Shown: positions 17,395-26,712, counted from the first letter of the stretch. The stretch is DNA of 64,000 nucleotides from Flavobacterium psychrolimnae (GCF_003312425.1 NZ_QNUX01000007.1:124001-188000); one strand, 5' to 3'. Program-made: numbers and translations. The notes: generated by a model not told the origin, from the sequence alone.

Positions 17395-18828
17395 TCAAAA
17401 CTGAAAATAAATAAATTCTTTATAATCGGAATACGTTCCCAATGCTACAATCGCGGCAAGGCAGAACGTTAATTTCAAATAACTATATTTCCCGGAAATG
17501 GGATCTACTTTCGTGCGGCTATTCCATTCCACAATAATAAAAGCAAGTATCAAAATAATGATTTCATAATTGTAACGCTCGTTTTCCAAATACTGTGATT
17601 CAAAAATTCTATTGGTAAAAATACGCCCAATATACTCAAAAGCTTCTCCTATCGATTTTACTCGGAAGAAAATCCAGGCCAAGCAGGTCAATGCAAACGT
17701 GCTGACAATACTAAAGAAAACTTTAACGGAGTTCAAATCCCAATACAAGGATACTGTTTCCATATTAGACCGATTACGTTTCAAAAGCAATAACGGTAAA
17801 AAATACAAAGCGTTAATAAAACCCCAGGCAATAAAAGTCCAATTGGCGCCATGCCAAAAACCACTCACTAAAAATATGATAAACGTATTGCGGACTTTCA
17901 TTGCCGTACCACCACTGCTCCCTCCCAATGGAATGTATAAATAATCCCGAAACCAAGAAGATAATGAAATGTGCCAACGACGCCAAAACTCGGCAATGTC
18001 ACGGGAGAAATACGGGTAATTAAAATTGCGCAGTAAATCGATTCCAAACAGTTTTGACATTCCCAATGCCATATCCGAATAACCGGAGAAATCCCCATAA
18101 ATTTGAAAAGCGAAATAAACCGCTCCAAGAAGCAGTGACAAAGAGTTCATCGATTCATAATTATCAAAAATCGCATTGGCATAAGTCGCACAAGTATCGG
18201 CAATTACCACTTTTTTGACCAATCCCCAAACAAACTGAAAGATTCCTTCTTTGGCTTTTTGGTAATCAAAACTGCGTTTCACTTTTACCTGTGGCAATAA
18301 ATGTGTCGCTCTTTCAATAGGACCCGCGACAAGCAATGGAAAATAACTGACAAACAAAGAGTAATCGATAAAGTTATATTCTGCTTTTATACGCTTTAAA
18401 TAAATATCAATTACGTACGATAACCCATGAAAAGTATAGAAAGAAATACCCACCGGCAGAATCACGTTCAGCAATAAAGGACTTGTTTGAAGCCCGAACC
18501 CATTCAACAACTCCGAGAACGAATCTGCAAAAAAATTATAATATTTAAAGATTCCTAAGAAACCCAAATTCACACTAATACTCAACCAAAACCAAAATTT
18601 TCGTCCCAGTTCCGTCTTGGTCTTTTCTATCCTAATACCGGTGTAATAATCTAAAAAAGTAGAGAAAATCAGCAAAAACAAAAAGCGCCAGTCCCAACAA
18701 GAATAAAAATAATAGCTCGCTATAATGAGCACTGCATTTTGAGTGCTTTTGGTTTTATTAAAAACAAACCAATACAACACAAATACAATAGGCAGGAAAA
18801 TGGCAAAGGAAAACGAATTGAAAAACAT
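17395..18828 (-). CDS. MBOAT family O-acyltransferase (AlgI/DltB-like)
   Basis: 477 residues, polytopic. Diagnostic elements are FLVSGFWHGANWTFIAWGFI with the catalytic His, FPLLVAGPIERATHLLPQ, and the DFSGYSDMALGMSKLFGIDL and FPYFSRDIAEFWRRWHISLS type motifs. MBOAT proteins pass acyl (usually acetyl) groups across the inner membrane to surface polysaccharides. Most likely it O-acetylates the product of this locus together with the SGNH protein. It is the last gene of the run that starts with the deacetylase (21965). Confidence 0.9.
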   Translation of the reverse strand: MFFNSFSFAIFLPIVFVLYWFVFNKTKSTQNAVLIIASYYFYSCWDWRFLFLLIFSTFLDYYTGIRIEKTKTELGRKFWFWLSISVNLGFLGIFKYYNFFADSFSELLNGFGLQTSPLLLNVILPVGISFYTFHGLSYVIDIYLKRIKAEYNFIDYSLFVSYFPLLVAGPIERATHLLPQVKVKRSFDYQKAKEGIFQFVWGLVKKVVIADTCATYANAIFDNYESMNSLSLLLGAVYFAFQIYGDFSGYSDMALGMSKLFGIDLLRNFNYPYFSRDIAEFWRRWHISLSSWFRDYLYIPLGGSSGGTAMKVRNTFIIFLVSGFWHGANWTFIAWGFINALYFLPLLLLKRNRSNMETVSLYWDLNSVKVFFSIVSTFALTCLAWIFFRVKSIGEAFEYIGRIFTNRIFESQYLENERYNYEIIILILAFIIVEWNSRTKVDPISGKYSYLKLTFCLAAIVALGTYSDYKEFIYFQF

Positions 18829-18843
18829 GCTGATAAGTAAATT

Positions 18844-20238
18844 TTATGAAATTATTGTTTTAATGCTGTCCCAAATTCGTTTGGACGCATCTTGGGGTGG
18901 ATGTTTATTAATTACTTTAAACCACTCTTTAGCATGATTAACCGTTATTTTAGAATCTTTAAGCATCATTTCAATTTTCGATGCAATTTCATTTGAATCG
19001 TTTATCCAAACTACAGCTGCTTCATGTGGCATCGAACGAAAATGGACAAAGTTATAAATCGTTTGAGAACTCCAATCATCCTTTTTTTTGTTTTCAGCAT
19101 TATAGTTGATATACAAACAAGGTTTTTTAAATGCTACAAAATCAAATACCATAGACGAAGCTATGTTCACAACCATCTCACAATTAGCAATTATATTTAC
19201 TTGCAATTTTAAATCTTCAGCCGTAGGCATCACAGTGTTCCAAGAATCTCCGTTTTGATTCCACAAAGGATTAATTGAGGTAATTATATTTTGATATTTT
19301 TTTAAAGTACCGCAATATCGATTAGAAAAATCTACTGGACACCTTCTGAAAATAATTCCTAAATTATGTCCATTTTTATTTAAGGATTCAATCGAATGTG
19401 CTACATCTTCTAAATACTGTTCATCATGAGGACTAGTAGTGATATCATCTCCAGAAAAACAAATATATTTTCTATCTAGGTCTAAACCATACTTTTTAAA
19501 GAAATCACTCCTGCCCAAAATCAAAGATTTATCAAAATGAGGTTCGAATTGGGGTGTACCTACAACTAAAACTTGATTTTCATTAATATAAGGATAGTAA
19601 AACAATGTTTCTTTTTTCATAAAATCGCTCCAAACAAAGTAGAAATCAACGCCAACTATCATTGTGGCTTTTGGCAAATTGTCCCATGAAAATATGAATG
19701 TTGCTGTTGGTATTCCTAAATCTTGAGCTGCCAATAAAGGAGCAATTGCAACAACGGGACGTTGATTGGTACAGAAGACAAAAGAGGGTCGTTCTTTTTC
19801 TAAAGTCTTCATACAGTCCTTGTAATAAAGAGTATTACGTTCCAAATTTTCTATACGCTGACTTATTTTTTTCAATCCAATTTCCGAATCAAAATATTTA
19901 ATTAAAATATTTGTAAAAAAAGACTTTAATTTTGATTTTATTGTTTCATTACTAGACGAAAAACGATAAGTATCATATACCTTGTCATTAGTTTTCTTTA
20001 TAAACTGATTTAATCCAATTTGTATTTTTACATTCTTTAAAAAATCTGTAAAAGAATGAAGCTTCGAATTCTGAATTCTAATCTCTTTAAATCCCAATGA
20101 GGATAAATCAAATACAGTATTATTCCAATAGACAATATCCAAACCTTCTCTAATCCCAATATCATAAAATTGGGTAAAAGCAAAATTTCGTAATCCAACT
20201 CCATCAGGTAATAAAACAAAAATTTTTTTATTCTTCAT
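18844..20238 (-). CDS. putative surface-carbohydrate glycosyltransferase (GT-B-like, unassigned)
   Basis: 464 residues from MKNKKIFVLLPDG; an in-frame ATG 12 bases earlier is less likely. The middle part FCTNQRPVVAIAPLLAAQDL, then FIFSWDNLPKATM, and the end NIIANCEMVVNIASSMVFDF, then FKKPCLYINY, resemble GT-B / UDP-GlcNAc 2-epimerase-like folds seen in polysaccharide loci. No standard GT4 Glu-x7-Glu motif is visible. Placed right after the nonulosonate-modifying genes, it is a candidate for the transferase that attaches the nonulosonic acid (inference only). It overlaps the stop of the formyltransferase gene by 11 bases. Confidence 0.6.
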   Translation of the reverse strand: MKNKKIFVLLPDGVGLRNFAFTQFYDIGIREGLDIVYWNNTVFDLSSLGFKEIRIQNSKLHSFTDFLKNVKIQIGLNQFIKKTNDKVYDTYRFSSSNETIKSKLKSFFTNILIKYFDSEIGLKKISQRIENLERNTLYYKDCMKTLEKERPSFVFCTNQRPVVAIAPLLAAQDLGIPTATFIFSWDNLPKATMIVGVDFYFVWSDFMKKETLFYYPYINENQVLVVGTPQFEPHFDKSLILGRSDFFKKYGLDLDRKYICFSGDDITTSPHDEQYLEDVAHSIESLNKNGHNLGIIFRRCPVDFSNRYCGTLKKYQNIITSINPLWNQNGDSWNTVMPTAEDLKLQVNIIANCEMVVNIASSMVFDFVAFKKPCLYINYNAENKKKDDWSSQTIYNFVHFRSMPHEAAVVWINDSNEIASKIEMMLKDSKITVNHAKEWFKVINKHPPQDASKRIWDSIKTIIS

Positions 20239-21037
20239 AATTAGAAACAATTGGTTTTAAAGCCAGTCGCTGTGCTTTATTTGTTAAATAGTCTAATATC
20301 CCACCATCTCTTATAATTTCGTTTGCTTTTCTTACAGAATTGGGAGTAAAATCTTTTAATCGAAACTCTTTTGTTATTTCGCTTTCTTTTTGTGGATGTA
20401 ATATAATTTTTCCTAGCAAATATTGTTCAACTATTTTGGGAAAAATAAAACCTGCTTTCTGTATTACTTTATTTCCAATTGAGTGAATACTATCGTTTTC
20501 ATCAATACAATCAGGACGAAACTGATGCAATATTACCCCACTGTCTACTTTATCATCGGCCAAATGAATTGTTGCACCAATAGACTCAAATTCATTATTA
20601 AAAATTGGAAAAAAATTAGTTCCAGACCCTTTATAGTAAGGTGATAATCCCAAGTGTAAATTAATTACTCTATTTGGAAATTTTTCAAGAATAATTGGTT
20701 TAATCATCGATGTCCCGAAAAGAAGAATGCAATCAATTTCTGATTTTTCTAATAAATTCAGCGACTTTTGGCTATTTATTTCTCCATAATTAATTTCAAC
20801 TAATTCAACATCTTGAGGAAAATCTTGGCAATTCTCAAAAAAAATCAGTTCAGAAGCTCTTCTATTTGTAAAATGATTTTCCAGCACTTTTGCATCAGCA
20901 TCAATAAATGAAGAAGTCTCTTGAATAGCTTCATTTTTCTCTTCACAAATAATCAATTTCAAAGAAAGCGTCTTCGCTATTTCAGTAGCAATATACTTGT
21001 GTCGTAAATGATTACTTGTAAATAAAGCTATATTCAT
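20228..21037 (-). CDS. formyltransferase-family protein (sugar N-formyltransferase-like)
   Basis: 269 residues from MNIALFTSNH; the frame runs 16 codons further upstream, inside the preceding gene, and that part is not formyltransferase-like. The catalytic triad of the Fmt/GART family is in place: Asn126 and His128 in VINLHLGLSPYYKGSGT, and Asp165 in DDKVDSGVIL. Such enzymes use N10-formyl-tetrahydrofolate to formylate an amino sugar. Between a NodB-type deacetylase and a putative transferase, it suggests replacement of N-acetyl by N-formyl on a sugar (inference). Overlaps the deacetylase stop by 26 bases. Confidence 0.8.
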   Translation of the reverse strand: MNIALFTSNHLRHKYIATEIAKTLSLKLIICEEKNEAIQETSSFIDADAKVLENHFTNRRASELIFFENCQDFPQDVELVEINYGEINSQKSLNLLEKSEIDCILLFGTSMIKPIILEKFPNRVINLHLGLSPYYKGSGTNFFPIFNNEFESIGATIHLADDKVDSGVILHQFRPDCIDENDSIHSIGNKVIQKAGFIFPKIVEQYLLGKIILHPQKESEITKEFRLKDFTPNSVRKANEIIRDGGILDYLTNKAQRLALKPIVSNYEE

Positions 21038-21965
21038 CTTTAAAAAATTTTTCGTTTTTTCCTCCTGGCAAATCGTTACAATCAAATCGCTTCAAAAGTA
21101 ATTTATTTTCATCTCCTGTATTAATTCCTCTTTCCATTGTAAAACCAATAGTATATTCCAATGATTGAGCTAGTTCAGAAACTGGCTTCGCACAAGCCTC
21201 AATACTACCGTAGGGATAACTAATACTAACTATATTAGTATTAGTTAATTGTTTTAAATAATGCTTTGTTTTTGATAACTCATCTTCAATTAATTCCGGT
21301 TCTAATAATCCCAACGCCATATGACTGTGCGTATGACTTCCTAACATTCCTTCTTTAGCCAATATTGTTAATTGGTTTTCGGCCATATAAAGCGTTTCTA
21401 TTACTTTTTTTTCATTAAAAAAATGATCAAAAATACTATCTATTAATTTTGACTGCTCGGCTATATTTAGTTTGAAATTTAATATATATTTCAAATAAGC
21501 ACTTTCCTCATTATCATAATTATAATGCAATATCGCTTTTCTCTTTTCAAGCGTAGATAATGCAATGATAAATTTTGGGCCTGCGGCAGCAAATGTACTT
21601 AACAATTTTGATGGAGACATTTGGGAACGCAATAAATGTATTTTGTGCACTAAAGAAACCTTTTTTTCAATGTGGTTTATAGAATTAACAAAAAACAAAG
21701 CTGGTATTTTTAATTGATCTAAAATTGGTTTCGCTAATTCAAACTGTTCTTTCAATCCATCATCAAAAGTAATTAGAATATAATTTTGTTTGGATTTTAT
21801 AATTTTATCAGGATTGCTGATTAAATCATTTGGGTGAATAAATGTACCCGTTTTCTTTAGCAATAACAATTGCTTTTCGAATAATTTAGGAGTTACACCA
21901 AAAATACTTAAAAATGGCGCATCGAAATTCTCACGAATATAATGGTAATTACTAACGGTCAGCAT
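21012..21965 (-). CDS. polysaccharide deacetylase family protein (NodB domain, CE4)
   Basis: 317 residues without a signal peptide, so a cytoplasmic NodB-type enzyme. The metal site is visible: the Asp pair in ILITFDDG (63-70) and HTHSH at 211-215, followed by ISYPYGSIEA. Family members remove N- or O-acetyl groups. The long insert between the two metal motifs (about 95-200) is typical of the versions found in capsule/O-antigen clusters. It is coupled to the formyltransferase gene. Confidence 0.82.
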   Translation of the reverse strand: MLTVSNYHYIRENFDAPFLSIFGVTPKLFEKQLLLLKKTGTFIHPNDLISNPDKIIKSKQNYILITFDDGLKEQFELAKPILDQLKIPALFFVNSINHIEKKVSLVHKIHLLRSQMSPSKLLSTFAAAGPKFIIALSTLEKRKAILHYNYDNEESAYLKYILNFKLNIAEQSKLIDSIFDHFFNEKKVIETLYMAENQLTILAKEGMLGSHTHSHMALGLLEPELIEDELSKTKHYLKQLTNTNIVSISYPYGSIEACAKPVSELAQSLEYTIGFTMERGINTGDENKLLLKRFDCNDLPGGKNEKFFKDEYSFIYK

Positions 21966-22072
21966 TTTGCGACATTAAATATATTATTCTTCTTGATTTG
22001 CATCTTCTCTCTGTATACAATAATATTTAGATTTCCCAAATATCGTTTTTTCTAATTTAAATTTACGGTAAA

Positions 22073-23782
22073 TCAATTAATGTTCTGTATCATCTCGTAC
22101 AAACTTATACATTGCCAAATATGAAAACTGGATTGAATAGTACCCCCAAAGTACAATTCCAACTCTTTTTCCAATGCTGCTTTATCAAACCACACCCCAT
22201 ATTTTGATTTTTCAACAGTTGAAAAACATTCCTTAACCCAGTTTTTCAAATCTTCTGCAAGCCACTCCCGCTGTGGGGTCTGTAAGGGTCTTTTAGGTGC
22301 AAAGGCTAAATCATTGGCCAAATATTCTGAGGCGATTTCTCGCAACATAAATTTGGTTGTTCCGTTCTTTATTTTAAAATCCAGCGGTAATGAAAAAGCA
22401 AATTCCACCAATCGATAATCCAAAAAAGGCTCCCGTAATTCCGTGGAAAACAGCATGGAAATTCGATCATTAAATCGAAGTGCTCGTGGGATTTTGGTAT
22501 AAAATAAATCCCTGTATTGTTTATTTAAAATCGCATCGACAAAGGGTTTGGGATAGTTTGGTTTTTCGGCTTTTTCCAAAAAACTATCTGAAAGCAAATT
22601 TATTTTGAATGGCGAATCCATAACTCCTTGAATAGTAGCATCATTTTCTTGAGTATAGTAATCATACCCAGCCCATTGTTCGTCCATACCCTGTCCATCA
22701 AGCAATACTAACACATTATCTTTTCTGGCTTGTTCAAAAATTTTGGCATACGCCAAAGTGGGAATTCCTCCATAAGGTTCATCTTGCTGTCCTTCCATTT
22801 TTTGTGCAAAATCAGGAACGTCTTCTACTTGAAGCAGCACTTTCGTCAAAGGATTTTTGGTTTTGGCAATCATCATTTCTACCCAAGGCAATTCATCGTA
22901 GTCAGGATTATTCGTATAAAAAGTATAACCATTTATTTTAGAATTATCCTCTTGAACATTGACTAAAGCCAATAATACGGAACTATCCAACCCGCCACTG
23001 ATATTGAAACCAATGGGGACATCAGCCCTGAAACGCAAATTAATGCTGTCTTTTAAAAGAACAACATAATGTTCTTTGGCTTGCTCAAAAGTTAAATTCT
23101 TAGGTTGCTTGGCAACTTCGTCTTCAAAAAAATACCATTTTTTTAGGACCAATTGCTGGTTTTGAAATTCTAAAAAATGGCCGCCGGGCAATTGCAAGAT
23201 CTCCTCCCAAAAAGTTTCATCAGGATTTCCATAAGAACCATAAGCAAAATAAGAAGCCCAGACTTTCTCGAATGGAATCCGTGAAATACCCGCAGCGTGA
23301 ATCGCTTTTATTTCTGATGAAAAATAAAACGAGTCCTTTTCTGTACAGTAAAAAAAAGGTTTGACACCAAATCGGTCTCTTGCAGCAAATAACTTTTTGT
23401 CTTGATTATCCCAAATAGCAAAAGAAAACATCCCGTTCAATTTTTGCAGACAGTCGTGCCCGTAAACAAGAAACGAAGCTAGTAAAACTTCGGTATCTGA
23501 ATCTGTTTTAAAAGAATACAGTCCTTTCATTTCAGTTTTTAACTCTATATAATTATAGATTTCACCATTAAAAACCAAAACATACCGCCCAGAAGGATCC
23601 AAAAAAGGTTGATTGGATGCTGGAGACAAATCAATAATAGCCAATCGATTATGACCTAAGGCAGCAAAATCCCTGTCAATATATTTCCCCGTGGCATCCG
23701 GACCCCTATGGTGCTGACTCAAAAGCATGGCATCCAACTGATAGGTTTCGAAAGCTCCAATTATTCCTGCAATACCACACAT
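22073..23782 (-). CDS. asnB: asparagine synthase (glutamine-hydrolysing) family amidotransferase
   Basis: 569 residues. An N-terminal class II glutamine amidotransferase domain has the catalytic Cys2 after Met removal (MCGIAGIIGA), with RLAIIDLS and FNGEIYNY. The synthetase domain carries the PP-loop SGGLDSS (262-268). In sugar loci such proteins amidate uronic or nonulosonic acid carboxylates rather than make free asparagine; the position directly behind the cytidylyltransferase (sharing one base) supports that here (inference). The length is close to known WbpS/AsnB-type enzymes. Confidence 0.88.
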   Translation of the reverse strand: MCGIAGIIGAFETYQLDAMLLSQHHRGPDATGKYIDRDFAALGHNRLAIIDLSPASNQPFLDPSGRYVLVFNGEIYNYIELKTEMKGLYSFKTDSDTEVLLASFLVYGHDCLQKLNGMFSFAIWDNQDKKLFAARDRFGVKPFFYCTEKDSFYFSSEIKAIHAAGISRIPFEKVWASYFAYGSYGNPDETFWEEILQLPGGHFLEFQNQQLVLKKWYFFEDEVAKQPKNLTFEQAKEHYVVLLKDSINLRFRADVPIGFNISGGLDSSVLLALVNVQEDNSKINGYTFYTNNPDYDELPWVEMMIAKTKNPLTKVLLQVEDVPDFAQKMEGQQDEPYGGIPTLAYAKIFEQARKDNVLVLLDGQGMDEQWAGYDYYTQENDATIQGVMDSPFKINLLSDSFLEKAEKPNYPKPFVDAILNKQYRDLFYTKIPRALRFNDRISMLFSTELREPFLDYRLVEFAFSLPLDFKIKNGTTKFMLREIASEYLANDLAFAPKRPLQTPQREWLAEDLKNWVKECFSTVEKSKYGVWFDKAALEKELELYFGGTIQSSFHIWQCISLYEMIQNIN

Positions 23783-24480
23783 TATTTTTGATTGTTTTTA
23801 ATCATTTGTTCCGCCTTTTCCCAATCGGCTAACGTATCTATATTTACATAAAATTCAGGAGAAGACTCAATGAATGAAATACTTTTACCAAACAAAGAAT
23901 GATGTTCCAACAGCACTTTAGTTTTCGTTATGTAAATAATTCCATCCCTATGATAGGCCTCAGGAAGCTCCTGTCTTCTGCTGATGATTTTTTCTTCTCC
24001 GGTGGCAATTTTTAAGTTTCCTTCGGGATTAACTTCAAAAGTCCAATGTGGATTGTATTCATGGGGTACTTTTTGCACCGAAACCAAAGAATCACTACCA
24101 CTTGCTATAAATTTTTCGATGGCTTTATCTAAAAAAGCAAGGGTTCTAAAAGGACTGGTTACTTGCAACAAGCAAACGGCATCAAAGAAAATAGCCTGAT
24201 TTTCGAACCATTTCAACGCATGAATAATGACATCTATAGTGGGTGTTGTGTCTTGGGCTAATTCCTCTGGTCGTAAAAAAGGTACTTGAATTCCCAAGCT
24301 TTTGGCCACCGTAATTATCTGGTTATCCTCACTGGACACAATCACAGCTGTTAAATACTGTGATCCCAAAGCAATTTCAGCTGTATATTGCAACAACGGT
24401 TTCCCGTTCAACAGTTTAATGTTTTTCCCAGGAATACCTTTTGAACCTCCACGAGCAGGTATGATGCCTAAAATTCGCAT
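23782..24480 (-). CDS. neuA: acylneuraminate (nonulosonate) cytidylyltransferase
   Basis: 232 residues. The CTP-binding loop IPARGGSKGIPGKN (7-20) is the signature of CMP-NeuAc / CMP-legionaminate / CMP-pseudaminate synthetases, followed by LLQVTSPFRT and YHRDGIIYITK. The enzyme activates a nonulosonic acid with CTP before transfer. Which of Neu5Ac, legionaminic or pseudaminic acid is used cannot be settled from this protein. The adjoining NeuC/NeuB types favour a sialic- or legionaminic-type sugar. Probably cotranscribed with asnB. Confidence 0.88.
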   Translation of the reverse strand: MRILGIIPARGGSKGIPGKNIKLLNGKPLLQYTAEIALGSQYLTAVIVSSEDNQIITVAKSLGIQVPFLRPEELAQDTTPTIDVIIHALKWFENQAIFFDAVCLLQVTSPFRTLAFLDKAIEKFIASGSDSLVSVQKVPHEYNPHWTFEVNPEGNLKIATGEEKIISRRQELPEAYHRDGIIYITKTKVLLEHHSLFGKSISFIESSPEFYVNIDTLADWEKAEQMIKNNQK

Positions 24481-24589
24481 TTTATGTTGGTATTATTTAT
24501 ACTAAAACTAGGTTTTATTTTAAATTTATTTTTCATTTCTTAACTATTCTGGTCTTTTGATAAATTACAACATCAACTGTCAGTAAAAA

Positions 24590-24662
24590 TGGATTGTCAG
24601 ACTGAGCCTGTCGAAGTCCTGTCAGACTAAGCAGAGCCTGCACTGAGTTTTTATCGAAAAGT
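24590..24662. repeat. GTCAGACTGAGCCTGTCGAAG repeat between neuA and neuC
   Basis: Two units: CTGAGCCTGTCGAAG and an expanded variant in which CTGAGC and GTCGAAG are separated by an extra 28 bases (CTGCACTGAGTTTTTATCG inside). It belongs to the same family as the cluster around the second GIY-YIG gene. The gap 24481-24670 contains nothing else recognisable. Confidence 0.75.
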
Positions 24663-24670
24663 CGAAGCCT

Positions 24671-25828
24671 TTAATACATGATTGTTTTATGAAACTGCAA
24701 AGGTAAATGTAGCAATAATTCGGCTATTTGCGTACCTGCTTTTCCGTCTCCATAAATAGAGGAAGAGATTGATTTACCTCTTTGCACGGAGTCTAAAATG
24801 GCTTCTTCAATACTATTTTGACAATAATCAACGTCAGCACTATTGCCGCCTCGATCTCTTCTATTTTGTCGAGATCCTATGTTAACAACAGGAACCCCTA
24901 AGAAAGCACATTCCCTAATACCTACGCTTGAATTTCCAATTAAACAATCGCTGTGGTACAGAAGTTGTAAAAAATCTTTGCCTTCCATATTCTTAAAAAA
25001 ATGAACATTGGGTAACTGGTGTTGCTCTCTAAAAGCACGAATCCCTGTAGAGGTTCCATCTGCGCCGGCATCTACATTCGGCCAAAACCAAAGCGTGGGC
25101 TTATTTAATTTATGAATTGCTTCCAGAGTAGCTTCAATATGTTTTCTGGAATCTAGATATTCAGTAGTTACCGGATGTTGCATAACAACTAAGTAGCCAT
25201 CAGCCAAATCTGGTTTTGCTCCCACTCCACCATATTTCTCATATGGATCAAAAGGAAGCATTTCACTCAATACTACTTCGTCTGCCAAATCAATAGAAGG
25301 GCATCCGGTGTTAAAAACCATTTCAGGATCCTCTCCCAATTTGATGACTCTTTCTTTAGCATTTTCGGAGGCTACAAAATGATAATCTGCCAATTTTGTG
25401 ATGGCATGACGTACTTTTTCGTCAATATTTCCGGTTACTTCTCCCCCTTGTATGTGTGCTAAAGGAATATTCATATAAGAAGCCGCAATAGCAGTGGCCA
25501 TTGTTTCAAAGCGATCCGCGACGGTCACAACGATATCCGGTTTTAAATTATCAAAAACGGTCGACAATTCCAATATTCCAATTCCTGTTGTTTTCGCCGC
25601 TGCAGTCAGATTCTCTCCTTCCAATACATTAAATACTTTGGCAGCAATCGTAAAACCATCTTTCTCAATATAATTCACAGCAGAACCGTAACGATCTAAC
25701 AAGGCAGATGCGGCAACCACTAATTGTAATTCCAAATCAGGATGCCTTTGTATAGCAGACAAAACCGTTTTTACGCGACTATAAGAAGGACGCGCCGTTA
25801 TTACTACAACTATTTTTCTTTTCGGCAT
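24671..25828 (-). CDS. neuC: UDP-N-acetylglucosamine 2-epimerase (hydrolysing), NeuC/LegG-type
   Basis: 385 residues from MPKRKIVVVITARPSYSRVK; an in-frame ATG 26 codons upstream gives an unlikely extension. Family landmarks: VTVADRFETMATAIAASYMN, IPLAHIQGGEVTGNIDEKVR, DYHFVASENAKER, and IGNSSVGIRECAFLGVPVVN. The enzyme converts UDP-GlcNAc (or a UDP-diacetamido sugar in the Leg pathway) to the free 2-epimer, substrate for NeuB. It differs from the non-hydrolysing WecB encoded at 33398. The gene is bracketed by repeats on both sides, so it may not share a transcript with neuB. Confidence 0.88.
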   Translation of the reverse strand: MPKRKIVVVITARPSYSRVKTVLSAIQRHPDLELQLVVAASALLDRYGSAVNYIEKDGFTIAAKVFNVLEGENLTAAAKTTGIGILELSTVFDNLKPDIVVTVADRFETMATAIAASYMNIPLAHIQGGEVTGNIDEKVRHAITKLADYHFVASENAKERVIKLGEDPEMVFNTGCPSIDLADEVVLSEMLPFDPYEKYGGVGAKPDLADGYLVVMQHPVTTEYLDSRKHIEATLEAIHKLNKPTLWFWPNVDAGADGTSTGIRAFREQHQLPNVHFFKNMEGKDFLQLLYHSDCLIGNSSVGIRECAFLGVPVVNIGSRQNRRDRGGNSADVDYCQNSIEEAILDSVQRGKSISSSIYGDGKAGTQIAELLLHLPLQFHKTIMY

Positions 25829-25971
25829 TTTAAATTTATTATTATTGGGTTTAAAAGTAGGCAAAAAGCGGACAGGTGAAAACGTTATTTTTATCAAATA
25901 GAACATTCTGATGTTAGACTGAGTAAGTTCTTCAAAGCGGAAACCTAGTTCTATAAAATATACATACTAAT

Positions 25972-26105
25972 TAGCACTTGTCAGTCTGAGCTTGTCGAAG
26001 ACCTTTTATGTCCTGATTTTTTATAGAAGAGTCACAGATCTTCTATAAAACTTGAATTTGTCAGACTGAGCTTGTAGAAGACGTGTCATCCTGAGCTTGT
26101 CGAAG
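25972..26105. repeat. CTGAGCTTGTCGAAG repeat block, left of GIY-YIG copy 2
   Basis: Copies of GTCAGTCTGAGCTTGTCGAAG-type units; the last one (26085-26105) forms the left arm of an inverted pair around the GIY-YIG gene and is read as the 3' end of that gene. The segment 25907-26060 has no other gene. Confidence 0.8.
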
Positions 26106-26408
26106 GGCGTCCTTTCCAAATTCAGTATAATTTTTTGAATACTTCACTAGTTTATCCCAATCTTCATTTATTAAAGCTTCTTTCTTTCTCCTACTCCAGC
26201 CTTTAATTTTTTTCTCAACCATAATTGCTTGTGTAGGTTCTGAAAAAGTTTCAAACCAAACTAATTCAACAGGTCTCTTATTATAAGTATAACAATCCTG
26301 ATTCTTTCCAGAATTATGCTCAAATATTCTTCTATTGATGTTATTGGTCATTCCTGTGTAATAAGAGTTATCTGAGCACTTGACGATATAGACGTAGTAG
26401 AATTTCAT
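26061..26408 (-). CDS. GIY-YIG nuclease family small protein, repeat-nested copy 2
   Basis: 115 residues from MKFYYVYIVKCSDNSYYTGM, the GIY-YIG signature, then INRRIFEHNSGKN and the Glu-bearing helix VEKKIKGWSRRKKEALINED. The frame stays open 35 codons further upstream, but that part (TLSLSK) is repeat sequence, so the internal ATG is used. The last 17 codons (DALRQAQDDTSSTSSV) are also repeat: the left arm runs into the gene and supplies its stop. The flanking arms (26085-26105 and 26430-26450) are inverse copies with 18 of 21 bases identical. Closely related to the copy at 16722. Confidence 0.87.
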   Translation of the reverse strand: MKFYYVYIVKCSDNSYYTGMTNNINRRIFEHNSGKNQDCYTYNKRPVELVWFETFSEPTQAIMVEKKIKGWSRRKKEALINEDWDKLVKYSKNYTEFGKDALRQAQDDTSSTSSV

Positions 26409-26429
26409 GTTATTAATAATATAAAAGCA

Positions 26430-26712
26430 CTTCGACAGGCTCAGTGTGACATCGCGACAACAATTAATTTTGACAAGATTATTAAAGACTTTTCGATAAA
26501 CCACTAAACACAATTATAAAAATGATTGTCAATCTGAGCAGAGCCTGCCCTCAGTATTTTATCGAAGGGTCGAAGTCCTCAACTTACACTTGTCCTTCTG
26601 AGCAGAACCTTACCTGAGTTTATATCGAAGCGTCGAAGACCCTTTATGCCCTGAGTATTTATCGAAGAGTCGAAGACCTCACTCCGTCAGACTCAGCTTG
26701 TCGAAGTCCCCC
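26430..26712. repeat. CTGAGC...GTCGAAG repeat block, right of GIY-YIG copy 2 and into neuB
   Basis: Begins with the inverted arm CTTCGACAGGCTCAGTG (26430-26446), then several expanded units such as CTGAGCAGAGCCTGCCCTCA followed by TTTTATCGAAGGGTCGAAG. The last unit (around 26686-26706) encodes the C-terminal residues of the neuB product. Confidence 0.8.

Noticed and set aside
26409..26513. N-terminal extension of the second GIY-YIG gene
   Set aside because: The added residues (DVTLSLSK) are repeat-derived; the conserved family start is the internal ATG at 26408.
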